Shown: positions 26,480 through 34,668 of the stretch, piece after piece
Layout: the number at the start of each line of letters is the position of its first letter
Numbering within the stretch: position 1 is the first letter of the stretch
Source: Terracoccus sp. 273MFTsu3.1
GTDB taxonomy: Bacteria > Actinomycetota > Actinomycetes > Actinomycetales > Dermatophilaceae
Reading direction: 5' to 3'
Length of the DNA: 64,000 bases
Assembly (NCBI RefSeq): GCF_000383675.1
Contig: NZ_KB911820.1
Span: 930,001-994,000 of the forward strand
The notes under the pieces: generated by a model
Told to the model about the DNA's origin: nothing
The model's input: only the letters and a program-made list of their open reading frames with translations
Databases searched by the model: none
Made by a program: the position numbers and the translations under genes

Positions 26480-28231
26480 GTGACGTCACCACACCCGTCC
26501 GGAGCCGCTGCCGGCACGCACCGCCTCGCGCTGCTCGCTGCCGCGTCCGCCGCGGTCGCGCTGGCCGCCGCCGACACGTACGTCGTCGTCCTGGCGCTCA
26601 CCGACATGATGGCCGGCGTCGGCATCGGCATCGACGCCCTCCAGCGGGCGACACCGATCATCTCAGGCTTCCTCCTGGGCTACATCGCAGTGCTGCCGCT
26701 CATCGGCCGGCTCTCCGACCTGCTCGACCGACGGCGCATCCTGCTCGGGTGCCTCCTCGTCTTCGTCGTCGGCTCGGCGGTCACGGCGCTCGCCGTCGAG
26801 ATGCCGGTGCTCGTGACCGGTCGGGTCCTGCAGGGCATCGGTGGCGGCGGTCTCGTCCCGGCCACCCTCGCCCTCGTCGCGGACCTCTGGCCGCCGCACC
26901 GGCGTGGGACTCCGCTCGGGGTCGTCGGCGCCGTGCAGGAGCTCGGCTCGGTGCTCGGCCCGGTCCTCGGCGCAGTCGTGCTGGCGTGGTCCGGATGGCG
27001 GGCGATCTTCTGGCTCAACGTCGCCGCCGCCCTCGTGCTGTATGCCGTCATCCACCTCCTCGGTCCCCGTGGCGCCTCGCGGGGGTCGGCTGACGTGCCT
27101 CGCCAACGCTCTTCGGGTGGCCGCCGCGTCCTGTCGGCGATCACGGCCGTGCTGCTCGTCCTCGGTCTCGCCGTCACCGGGCTCGCGCTCGCCGCTCCCG
27201 AGTCCCTCGTCACCGACGTGGCCCTCGGTGCGCCCTTCGTGCCCTTCGCCGGCAGCTCGCGCGTGCTGACCCCGGTCGGTGTCGTCGGCCTCGCGCTGCT
27301 CGTCGTCGTCGCGGTGCTGACGGCGCCGCGGTGGTGGGCCGTCCTGCGGCGGGCCGACCTCGTCGGCGCCCTGCTCGTGGCGGTCGCGCTCGGCAGCCTC
27401 GTGCTGACGTTCGCGTCGTCCGACCCGGAGAAGGAGGTCGTCGGCCCGCTCGGCTACAGCCTGCTGCCCGTCGGCGCCGTCGCCCTCCTCGCCCTCGTGT
27501 GGTGGCACCGTCACGCGGCGGACCCCCTCATCCCTCGGGGAGTCGTCGGGGCGCGCGGCGGCCGCTCGCTCGTCGTCAGCCTCCTCGTCGGGGCGGCGCT
27601 CGTCTCGGTCGTCGTCGACGTGCCGCTCCTCGCGCGGCTCACCGACACCTACGACGAGACCGGCGCGGCGCTCGTCCTCGTCCGCTTCCTCCTCGCCGTG
27701 CCCGTCGGTGCCCTCGTCGGCGGCTGGTCGCTGCGCCGACTCGGTGACGGTGCCGTCGCCGGTGCCGGCCTGCTCCTCGCCGGGGTCGGCCTCGTCGTCA
27801 TGTCCCGCTGGACGCTCGAGTCGGTCGGCGACACCGTCCCGGCGACGGTCGTCCTCGTCGTCGTCGGCCTCGGCATGGGCCTCGCGCTCGCGCCCGTCAA
27901 CAACGCGGCGCTCGCGGACTCCCCGGCCGACGCGCACGGGGTCGCGAGCTCGCTCGTCGTCGTGGCCCGGATGGTCGGCATGGTCGTCGGGCTCGCGCTG
28001 CTCACGTCGATCGGGCTCAACCGCTACTTCGAGGCGGTGCGCCGGCTGCCGGACCAGCTCGACACGGACGCCCTCATCGGGGCCGGCGTCGTGCAGGTCC
28101 AGACGGTCTTCCTCGGGGGCGCGATCGCCGCCCTGCTCGGAGCCGGCGTGGCGTTCACCCTCGGGTTGGGTCGCCGCACGTCCGCCGCCGAGCCGGCGGA
28201 CGCCGACGCACCCCGCTTCGTCGCCCTCTGA
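26480..28231 (+). CDS. P55-like MFS transporter (14-TM type)
   Basis: A 583-residue MFS protein with about 14 hydrophobic segments. Family motifs include LIGRLSDLLDRRRILLGCLL (motif A) and VLQGIGGGGLVPATLALVAD. A longer loop with a region (LVTDVALGAPFVPFAGSSRV) lies between segments 6 and 8. The immediately preceding gene is lprG-like, the same order as Rv1411c-Rv1410c, so it probably exports lipids or glycolipids handed over by LprG; drug efflux is the alternative. GTG start eight bases after the lprG stop. Confidence 0.85.
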   Translation: MTSPHPSGAAAGTHRLALLAAASAAVALAAADTYVVVLALTDMMAGVGIGIDALQRATPIISGFLLGYIAVLPLIGRLSDLLDRRRILLGCLLVFVVGSAVTALAVEMPVLVTGRVLQGIGGGGLVPATLALVADLWPPHRRGTPLGVVGAVQELGSVLGPVLGAVVLAWSGWRAIFWLNVAAALVLYAVIHLLGPRGASRGSADVPRQRSSGGRRVLSAITAVLLVLGLAVTGLALAAPESLVTDVALGAPFVPFAGSSRVLTPVGVVGLALLVVVAVLTAPRWWAVLRRADLVGALLVAVALGSLVLTFASSDPEKEVVGPLGYSLLPVGAVALLALVWWHRHAADPLIPRGVVGARGGRSLVVSLLVGAALVSVVVDVPLLARLTDTYDETGAALVLVRFLLAVPVGALVGGWSLRRLGDGAVAGAGLLLAGVGLVVMSRWTLESVGDTVPATVVLVVVGLGMGLALAPVNNAALADSPADAHGVASSLVVVARMVGMVVGLALLTSIGLNRYFEAVRRLPDQLDTDALIGAGVVQVQTVFLGGAIAALLGAGVAFTLGLGRRTSAAEPADADAPRFVAL

Positions 28232-28261
28232 GGCGACGCCGGTCGGAGGTCCCGTCCGGAC

Positions 28262-29152
28262 TCAGACGGTGGCGGGACGGGCGCGCAGCTCGGCGAGCAG
28301 ACCGCGTACCTCGTCGGCGACGACGTCCGTCGCCTCCCACGGCAGCATGTGGCCGGCGCGCGGGATGTCGACGAACGTCGCGTGCGGCAGGGCGACGCGC
28401 AGCGCGCGCGCCCGCGTCACCGGCATGAGCGGGTCCAGACGTCCGGCGACGATGGCGACCCGGACGCGTTCGAGGGCGGGGAAGCCGGCCCGCTGGTCGA
28501 CGGAGAGCAGCGCGCCGTAGAAGGCGGCGAAGGTCGTGAGCTTCGTGGAGGCCACCTGCTCGCACGCGGTCTCGACGTCCGCCGGGTCGGCGTCCTCGCC
28601 GAAGAGGCCGCGCACGAGGGAGCGGATCCGGGCGTTGCCGCCGGGGGGCAGCGGCAGGCCGCGGGCAGCCATCCGCATCACGGCGGCCTCACCGGTGCGC
28701 TCGCCGAGGGCGACGTGGGAGGCCGCGGTCGCGACGAGGAGCGCCGCCCGCACGCGCGTGCCGAAGAGGTCGGGGCGCTGCTCGGCGAGGGCCATGACCG
28801 TCATGCCGCCCATCGAGTGCCCGGCGAGCAGCACCGGGGAGGAGGGCGGCACGACACTGCGCAGCACGACGTCGAGGTCGCGTCCCGTGTGCTCGACCGA
28901 CATCGACGCGATCTCGGCCCGACGCAGCCCGATCGTCGAGCGCCCGTGCCCCCGCTGGTCCCAGAGCACGACCCGGATCGGCTCGTCGGCGAGCTGCTCG
29001 ACGACCGGCAGCCAGCTCTCGTGGTCGACGGCCCACCCGTGGGCCAGCACGAGGGTCGGCGCGTCCGCCGGGAGCTGCGGGTCGACGTGGGTGTGCACCG
29101 AGAGGATGGCGCCGTCGGGGGTGACGATGCCGCGGCGGTCGTGGCGCCTCAC
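28262..29152 (-). CDS. alpha/beta-fold hydrolase
   Basis: A 296-residue alpha/beta-hydrolase with the Ser nucleophile in LLAGHSMGGMTVMAL, the oxyanion stretch LAHGWAVDHESW, VVLWDQRGHGRS, the acid in VAGRLDPLMPV and the His in PRAGHMLPWE. The cap is Arg- and Gly-rich. The layout is that of esterases or lactonases; substrate unknown. The GTG overlaps the stop of the exonuclease gene by four bases. Confidence 0.85.
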   Translation of the reverse strand: MRRHDRRGIVTPDGAILSVHTHVDPQLPADAPTLVLAHGWAVDHESWLPVVEQLADEPIRVVLWDQRGHGRSTIGLRRAEIASMSVEHTGRDLDVVLRSVVPPSSPVLLAGHSMGGMTVMALAEQRPDLFGTRVRAALLVATAASHVALGERTGEAAVMRMAARGLPLPPGGNARIRSLVRGLFGEDADPADVETACEQVASTKLTTFAAFYGALLSVDQRAGFPALERVRVAIVAGRLDPLMPVTRARALRVALPHATFVDIPRAGHMLPWEATDVVADEVRGLLAELRARPATV

Positions 29153-29982
29153 GCGTCAGCCCCCGTCGTCCCGACGTGCTCGGGCTGTCCGGTGTCGCCG
29201 ACCTGGAAGACGACGGGCGCGTGGTCGGAGGCACCCTTGCCCTTGCGCTCCTCGCGGTCGATGGCGGCCCCGACGACGCGGTCGGCGAGGGCGGGCGAGC
29301 ACAGCGCGAAGTCGATGCGCATGCCCTGCCGCTTCTGGAAGCGCAGCTGCGTGTAGTCCCAGTAGGTGAAGGTGCCGGGCTCGCTCGTGTGCGGGCGCAC
29401 GACGTCGCTGAAGCCGGCGTCGACGACGGCCTGGAAGGCGGCGCGCTCACCGGGCGAGGTGTGGGTCTTGTCCTCGTAGTAGGGGACGCTCCACACGTCG
29501 GCGTCCGTCGGCGCGATGTTCCAGTCGCCGAGCAGGGCGATCTGCGCCCCGGGGTCGTCGGCCAGCCACCCGCGACCGGCCGCCGCCAGCGCCTCGAGCC
29601 AGCTCAGCTTGTAGGCGAGGTGCGGGTCGTCGAGCGAGCGGCCGTTCGGGACGTAGAGGGACCACACGCGTACGCCGTCGCACAGGGCGCTGATGGCGCG
29701 CGCCTCGGGCGCGACCGGGTCGCCCCAGCCCGGCATCCCGTCGAACCCGACCTGCACGTCCTCGAGACCGACGCGCGACACGACGGCGACGCCGTTCCAC
29801 TGGCTCAGCCCGTGGTGGGCGACCTCGTAGCCGAGAGCCTCGAACCGCTCGAGCGGGAACTGGTCGGCGCGCGCCTTGGTCTCCTGGATCGCGAGCACGT
29901 CGACGTCGCTGCGCTCCAGCCAGGCGGCGACGCGGTCGACGCGGGATCGGATGGAGTTGACGTTCCAGGTGGCGATGCGCAC
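29149..29982 (-). CDS. xth: exodeoxyribonuclease III
   Basis: A 277-residue EEP-superfamily nuclease: VRIATWNVNSIRSRVDRVAA at the start, LAIQETKA (catalytic Glu), YVPNGRSLDDP, LLGDWNIAP (Asp/Asn) and the C-terminal GASDHAPVV (His). It repairs abasic sites and trims 3' ends in base-excision repair. The GTG start is set by the conserved RIATWNVNS opening. A TAGGGT eight bases upstream suggests a leaderless transcript divergent from the SDR gene. Confidence 0.92.
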   Translation of the reverse strand: MRIATWNVNSIRSRVDRVAAWLERSDVDVLAIQETKARADQFPLERFEALGYEVAHHGLSQWNGVAVVSRVGLEDVQVGFDGMPGWGDPVAPEARAISALCDGVRVWSLYVPNGRSLDDPHLAYKLSWLEALAAAGRGWLADDPGAQIALLGDWNIAPTDADVWSVPYYEDKTHTSPGERAAFQAVVDAGFSDVVRPHTSEPGTFTYWDYTQLRFQKRQGMRIDFALCSPALADRVVGAAIDREERKGKGASDHAPVVFQVGDTGQPEHVGTTGADA

Positions 29983-29990
29983 AGTCGGCC

Positions 29991-29996
29991 ACCCTA
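29991..29996 (-). promoter_or_regulatory. -10 element for xth
   Basis: TAGGGT on the reverse strand, eight bases before the GTG at 29982; half of a compact divergent promoter region. Confidence 0.4.
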
Positions 29997-30021
29997 GACC
30001 GCGGGGCCGACGGCCGATCCC

Positions 30022-30027
30022 TAGGGT
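30022..30027 (+). promoter_or_regulatory. -10 element for the SDR gene
   Basis: TAGGGT seven bases before the ATG at 30035. Confidence 0.45.
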
Positions 30028-30034
30028 GAGCCAC

Positions 30035-30811
30035 ATGACTGCACCGCGCACGACGCGACCCACCGCCCTCGTCACCGGCGCGAGCGCCGGCATCGGACAC
30101 GAGTTCGCGCGGCAGCTCGCCGCCCGCCAGCACGACCTGGTCCTCGTCGCGCGCGACCGTGAGCGCCTCGACGCCGTCGCCGCTGAGCTGACGAGCAGGT
30201 ATGCCGTGACGGCCGAGGTGCTCGTCGCCGACCTCTCGGACCGGGCGGCCCTGCAGACGGTCGCCGACCGCGTCGCCGATCCCGAGCGTCCCGTCGACGT
30301 GCTCGTCAACAACGCCGGCTACGGCCAGCGCCGCAGCTTCCTGCGCAACGACGTCGCCGTCGAGGAGGCCGCCTTCGACGTGTTGACGCGGGCGGTGCTC
30401 GTCCTCTCGCACGCGGCCGGTGTCGCGATGCGCGAACGCGGACGGGGCCGCATCGTCAACGTCTCGTCCGTGGCCGGCTTCATCGCCTCCGGCTCCTACT
30501 CCGCGGCCAAGGCGTGGGTCACGACCTTCAGCGAGGGGCTCGCCAGCGAGCTCACCGGGTCGGGCGTCACCGTGACGGCCCTGTGCCCCGGGTTCACCAA
30601 CACCGAGTTCCAGCAGCGCGCGGGGATCAGCAAGCCCGGGCCCGAGTTCATGTGGCTCGACCCGACGCGGCTCGTCTCCGACTGCCTGGACGACGTCGAC
30701 AAGGGACGGGTCGTCTCGGTCCCGGGCCTCCAGTACAAGGCGATCGTCGGGCTGCTCCGTGTCGTGCCGCGGTCGGTCGTGCGCCGCCGGGCGCGCCTCG
30801 TCCGCCGCTGA
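30035..30811 (+). CDS. short-chain dehydrogenase/reductase
   Basis: A 258-residue SDR. The cofactor motif TGASAGIG is followed by NNAGYG, the catalytic Ser in NVSSVAGF and YSAAKAW (Tyr-x3-Lys). An Arg in VLVARDRERL after the second strand fits NADP(H). The C-terminus ends in a basic stretch. Substrate unknown. The ATG has a leaderless-type hexamer. Confidence 0.88.
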   Translation: MTAPRTTRPTALVTGASAGIGHEFARQLAARQHDLVLVARDRERLDAVAAELTSRYAVTAEVLVADLSDRAALQTVADRVADPERPVDVLVNNAGYGQRRSFLRNDVAVEEAAFDVLTRAVLVLSHAAGVAMRERGRGRIVNVSSVAGFIASGSYSAAKAWVTTFSEGLASELTGSGVTVTALCPGFTNTEFQQRAGISKPGPEFMWLDPTRLVSDCLDDVDKGRVVSVPGLQYKAIVGLLRVVPRSVVRRRARLVRR

Positions 30812-31243
30812 GTCGAGGCGCTCCTCGTCGGCGTTGCTGCATCGGAGAACGGGGGGAGTTGTGTCGGATGTCCAGTTCGTGCAAGGGAACTCGGCGATCC
30901 CGCTCGGTTGCCGCCACCCGGTGTTACCGTGAAACGGCAGGAGGTCGCCGACTCCTCACACTAGGTCCGCGACCGCCGGAGGGTCGGGAGTGGGCCTCGG
31001 CTCCTACAGTTCTGGACCTCAGTGATGACAGTGAGACGGCAGCCTTCCGGCCTGGGGGGTCGGATGTGCGTCGGGTGGGGCGCCCGGCGACTGCCGCCGC
31101 GTCGGCCGGATCCCGTCACGTCACCCGATCGGGTGACTGACGGTCCGTCGCCGGTCGCGACGGTGCTCTGCCATGTCACCCCTGAGGCGGGCCGAGCGGG
31201 GCTCTCGGCCTGAGTACACAAAGACAATGTCCGGGGGGACCGC
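30812..31243. other. 432-base intergenic region before the two-component genes
   Basis: No convincing coding frame on either strand; the frames present are Arg/Pro-rich. It holds the long palindrome at 31113-31143, a further GTCACCC half-site near 31175, and GGGGGGA just before the ATG at 31244. A regulatory region is the best reading. Confidence 0.6.
31113..31143. promoter_or_regulatory. long palindrome, candidate operator
   Basis: A perfect 18-bp palindrome GTCACCCGATCGGGTGAC (31120-31137) is flanked by CCGTCA and TGACGG, which extend the symmetry apart from one unpaired C at 31119. It lies about 100 bases before the histidine kinase gene and is typical of a dimeric regulator site. Confidence 0.6.
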
Positions 31244-31948
31244 ATGTCGAACCGAAAGTCGGACTACATCCGTCGTGGCGCGCAGCCTCGTCGCGACGTA
31301 CGCATCGAGGGTGGTCACCGCGCGCCGTGTCGTCCGGGCGCCGGTGACGCCATACGCGGGCACGGCGATGACGCGATGCGTGCCCTGTGCCACGACCTCA
31401 TCCAGCCGTTGACCACGATCAGCCTCCTCGCCGACCCACAGGTCCTCGACAGCACGGAGCGCCTGACCCGGATCCAGCACGAGGTCGCCTGGCTCACCGA
31501 GCTCGTGGGATCCGTCCTGGGTGACGGGCCCGGAGACGACCAGAGAATGCTCGACCTCAGGGACGTCGCGGCCTACGCGGTCTCCTGCTGCGCACTGGTC
31601 ACGTCGTCCACCGTCACGATCGAGGCGGAGGAGCCGGTGCCCGTGCTCGCGTCGCGCATCTCGCTCGTCCGTGCGTTGATCTGCTTGCTGGACAACGCTG
31701 CTCGCGCGGCAGGAACGGACGGACACGTGGCGGTCGTCGTCCGTGCTGATGCCCCGTGGGCTGTGCTCACGGTCGTCGACGACGGACCAGGACTGGGTCG
31801 CCTCGTGCCCCAGCACTCCATCGGTCTCGTGACCGTGGCAGCGGTCCTCGAGGAGTGTCGGGGACGACTCCGGCTCGAGAACGGTGTCCACGGAGGCGCT
31901 GTCGCGACCATCGAGCTGCCACTCCTGCCGTGGGCCGAGGCGCGATGA
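31244..31948 (+). CDS. cytoplasmic histidine kinase-like protein
   Basis: A 234-residue kinase without membrane segments or a known sensor domain. The N-terminal ~45 residues are Arg-rich. The DHp helix ALCHDLIQPLTTI carries the probable phosphorylated His, and an ATPase domain follows with LLDNAARAAG (N box) and VVDDGPGLG (G box); the second Gly-rich box is reduced. It probably phosphorylates the response regulator whose ATG overlaps its stop. GGGGGGA precedes the ATG; a shorter start at 31376 would still keep the catalytic parts. Confidence 0.8.
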   Translation: MSNRKSDYIRRGAQPRRDVRIEGGHRAPCRPGAGDAIRGHGDDAMRALCHDLIQPLTTISLLADPQVLDSTERLTRIQHEVAWLTELVGSVLGDGPGDDQRMLDLRDVAAYAVSCCALVTSSTVTIEAEEPVPVLASRISLVRALICLLDNAARAAGTDGHVAVVVRADAPWAVLTVVDDGPGLGRLVPQHSIGLVTVAAVLEECRGRLRLENGVHGGAVATIELPLLPWAEAR

Positions 31949-32595
31949 GAATCGTGGTCTGCGACGACCATCGCCTCCTGCTCGAGGCTCTCGGCGCCTC
32001 TCTCGAGGCCCGCGGTCACGACGTCGTGGCGATGACCCTCACGCCCGACGACGCGGTCGCCGCGGTCGCCGAGCACGCGCCCGACGTGTGCCTCATCGAC
32101 CTGCACTTCCCGGAGGGGACGAGCCTCGAGGCGGTGCGCGCGCTGACGGCACGCCATCCGGGCACCAAGGTCGTCGTCCTCTCGGCGACGGCCGATCCGC
32201 AGGCGGTCGTCGGGGCCCTGTCGGTCGGTGCCGCCGGCTTCCTCTGCAAGGCCATGTCCCTCGATGCGATCTGCCTCATGCTCGACCGGGCCGTCGAGGG
32301 GCAGGTCGCGGTGGAGGCGACGCTGCTGCAGCGGGCGTTCCTGCCGCCGTCCGCCCACGACCCGCTCTGGGCGCTCCGCTTCCTGACCGACCGGGAGTGG
32401 GACGTGCTGTGGTGCATCACGAGGGGACTGGCGACGCAGCAGATCGCTCATCGACTCGGCGTACAGAACAGCACGGCGCGCACGCACGTGCAGAACCTGC
32501 TGACCAAGCTCGGGGTCCACTCCCGGCTCGAGGCGGCAGCCCTGCTCGCCGACCACGGGAGCGCGGCGATCTGGCCGGCGCGACTGCGCGCCTGA
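31945..32595 (+). CDS. NarL/LuxR-type response regulator
   Basis: A 216-residue regulator. The receiver has the acidic pair in VVCDDHRL, the phosphorylated Asp in CLIDLHFPEG, the switch Ser in VVLSATAD and Lys in GFLCKAMS. The C-terminal HTH (FLTDREWDVLWCITRGLATQ, then HRLGVQNSTARTHVQNLLTK) is of LuxR type. The ATG overlaps the kinase stop (ATGA), making a coupled two-component pair. Its likely targets include the palindrome upstream or the polysaccharide operon; both are inference. Confidence 0.9.
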   Translation: MRIVVCDDHRLLLEALGASLEARGHDVVAMTLTPDDAVAAVAEHAPDVCLIDLHFPEGTSLEAVRALTARHPGTKVVVLSATADPQAVVGALSVGAAGFLCKAMSLDAICLMLDRAVEGQVAVEATLLQRAFLPPSAHDPLWALRFLTDREWDVLWCITRGLATQQIAHRLGVQNSTARTHVQNLLTKLGVHSRLEAAALLADHGSAAIWPARLRA

Positions 32596-32680
32596 GGACG
32601 ACACGGTCGGCCATGTGACGTAGCCGCAGGTCGTCCAGACGGCGGGTGCGTACGGCGCCGTCCCGATCGATGCTGGGTCG

Positions 32681-33388
32681 ATGGCGCCCCAACCTGTTCG
32701 GGTTGCGGTCTTCGCCCGACAGCAGCTGGTGCTGGAGGCGTTGGCGGAGGCCCTCGAAACCCGACCCGACATGCGGGTGGTCGGCCGGACGAGCACGTCG
32801 GCGGGTCTGCCCCAGCTCCTCGGGTCGGGCCGCGTGGACGTGCTGGTCCTGCACGCCCTCACCCGCCAGGAGGTCTCGTCCGACCTCGTGCGCAGTGCCC
32901 TCGCGCGCGATCACGACCTGGGCATCGTGCTCCTGACCGAGGCAGGCGCGGCCGACCTGGTGCGTGATGCCCTCGAGTCCGGCATCCGTGGATGGGTGTG
33001 CAGCGACGAGCCACTCGAGCGGCTCGTGGCCGCCGTTCGGGAGGTGGGGGCGCACGAGGTGTTCATGCCGGTGTCCCGGATGACCGCCGTGCTCGCTCCA
33101 CCGAGCGGCGTGACGAGGTCGGATGCGTCGAACCGCCTTGTCCTGCGGCTGACTCCGCGCCAGCAGGACGTCCTGCGGTGCCTCATGGACGGGTGCACGC
33201 GGGACGAGACGGGGCGGCTGCTCGACATGTCGCCCAACACCGTCCGCACGCACGTGGGAGCCATCCTGCGGCGGCTCCAGGTCCACTCGACGCTCGCGGC
33301 CGTGGCGGAGGCCCGTCGCGGCGGCCTTCTCGGCCGGAGTGCCGAGGGAGCGTCTACCGCGAATGGCGTAGGCGGACTCGGGCGCTGA
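32681..33388 (+). CDS. LuxR-type regulator with degenerate receiver
   Basis: A 235-residue protein built like a NarL-type regulator but with a non-phosphorylatable receiver. The acidic pair after strand 1 is replaced (RVAVFARQQLV) and the acceptor Asp by His (VDVLVLHALTR). The DNA-binding domain is intact: LTPRQQDVLRCLMDGCTRDE followed by LLDMSPNTVRTHVGAILRRL. It should bind DNA without phosphorylation, perhaps controlled by a ligand or partner. It lies between the two-component pair and the polysaccharide operon, so it is a candidate direct regulator of that operon. Confidence 0.85.
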   Translation: MAPQPVRVAVFARQQLVLEALAEALETRPDMRVVGRTSTSAGLPQLLGSGRVDVLVLHALTRQEVSSDLVRSALARDHDLGIVLLTEAGAADLVRDALESGIRGWVCSDEPLERLVAAVREVGAHEVFMPVSRMTAVLAPPSGVTRSDASNRLVLRLTPRQQDVLRCLMDGCTRDETGRLLDMSPNTVRTHVGAILRRLQVHSTLAAVAEARRGGLLGRSAEGASTANGVGGLGR

Positions 33389-33415
33389 GCGGGTGTGGGT
33401 CCGCCGCCCTGTTCC

Positions 33416-33443
33416 TACCGTCGAGGGAGCGGGCACCGCCCGC
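33416..33443 (+). promoter_or_regulatory. candidate promoter and leader hairpin of the polysaccharide operon
   Basis: TACCGT (33416-33421) fits a -10 element. A 6-bp hairpin GCGGGC-ACC-GCCCGC (33429-33443) follows in the presumed leader, then AGGGG before the ATG at 33481. Confidence 0.35.
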
Positions 33444-33480
33444 GCCAACGTTCGCAGTCTCTTCACGTCCAGGGGTAGCC

Positions 33481-34668
33481 ATGACGGTCCACACATCCGC
33501 ACCACGAGTGGCCGCGGCTCGCTCGATTCCCTTCGCGCGCACGGTGATCGGTCCCGATGCCCGCTCCGCAGTCGCCCAGGTCCTCGAGTCGGGGTGGGTG
33601 ACGACGGGGCAGCAGGTCGTCGACTTCGAGCGAGAGTTCGCCGATCACGTCGGTGCCGCCCGGGGCGTCGCGGTCAGCTCCTGCACCGCGGGACTGGAGC
33701 TCGCCCTGCGCGGCCTGGGTCTGCCCCGTGGGTCGCGCGTGCTCATGTCGACGAACACGTTCTGTGGCGCGGCCGGAGCCATCACCCACGCCGGCCTCCT
33801 GCCGGTCCTGGCCGACGTCGACCCGTGGACGGCCGTCCCGAGCGAGGAGCACATCCGCGCCGCCGTGCGCGACGTCGGTGGTGTGTCGGCCATGGTCGTC
33901 ATGCACCTCGGCGGCAATCCGGTCGACGTGGGGGCGGCCGCCGCGGCAGCCGGGATCGGTCTCGACCACGTCATCGAGGACGCGGCGCACGCGCTCGGCA
34001 CGTGGGTGGGGTCGCGACCGGTCGGGTCGATCTCCCGCGCGACGTGCTTCAGCTTCTACGCCACGAAGAACCTGGCGATCGGGGAGGGCGGCATGGTGAC
34101 GACGCTCGACGAGGACTTCGCCGAGGTCATGGCCCGCACCCGGCTGCACGGGATGTCGCGTGACGCGTGGCGGCGCTACACGCCCGGCGCGAGCTGGCGC
34201 TACGACGTGGCGGACGACGGCCTCAAGGCGAACCTCACGGACGTCCAGGCAGCGATCGGTCGTGCGCAGCTGCGCCGGTTCGACATCGACCAGGCACGCC
34301 GTCGCGAGGTGGCTGCGCGCTACGACGCGCAGCTGAGCAGCCTCCCCTGGGTCAGCCTGCCGCCGCGCCCGGTCGAGGGCCGACACGCCTGGCACCTCTA
34401 CGCCGTGCGAGTCCACTCAGGCTTCGCGGTCACCCGCGACGAGCTCATCGACCGGCTCAACGACCTGGGGATCGGCACCTCGGTGCACTTCATCCCGCTG
34501 CACCGGCTGACCTGGCACGTCGAGCACTGCGTCGTGCCTGCCGGCGGCCTTCCCGGCGCCGACGCCGTCTTCGCCACCACCCTGTCGCTGCCCTTCGACC
34601 AGAACCTCACGGACGACGACGTCGACGAGGTCTGTGCGGCTCTCTGGCGGATCGGGGGCGCGCGATGA
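33481..34668 (+). CDS. DegT/DnrJ/EryC1-type sugar aminotransferase
   Basis: A 395-residue PLP enzyme. The PLP-binding Lys196 is in FYATKNLAIGEGGM; other family blocks are GVAVSSCTAGLELALRGLG, VIEDAAHALG and GTSVHFIPLH. It adds an amino group to a nucleotide-linked keto-sugar. Its natural substrate source is the 4,6-dehydratase encoded by the next, overlapping gene (ATGA), so together they could make an aminodeoxy sugar for the polymer. First gene of the operon; the ATG is fixed by homology and a purine-rich AGGGG. Confidence 0.9.
   Translation: MTVHTSAPRVAAARSIPFARTVIGPDARSAVAQVLESGWVTTGQQVVDFEREFADHVGAARGVAVSSCTAGLELALRGLGLPRGSRVLMSTNTFCGAAGAITHAGLLPVLADVDPWTAVPSEEHIRAAVRDVGGVSAMVVMHLGGNPVDVGAAAAAAGIGLDHVIEDAAHALGTWVGSRPVGSISRATCFSFYATKNLAIGEGGMVTTLDEDFAEVMARTRLHGMSRDAWRRYTPGASWRYDVADDGLKANLTDVQAAIGRAQLRRFDIDQARRREVAARYDAQLSSLPWVSLPPRPVEGRHAWHLYAVRVHSGFAVTRDELIDRLNDLGIGTSVHFIPLHRLTWHVEHCVVPAGGLPGADAVFATTLSLPFDQNLTDDDVDEVCAALWRIGGAR

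Noticed and set aside
30812-31243. Possible small genes in the gap before the histidine kinase
   Set aside because: The frames are Arg/Pro-rich, lack ribosome sites and cross the long palindrome; read as regulatory sequence.
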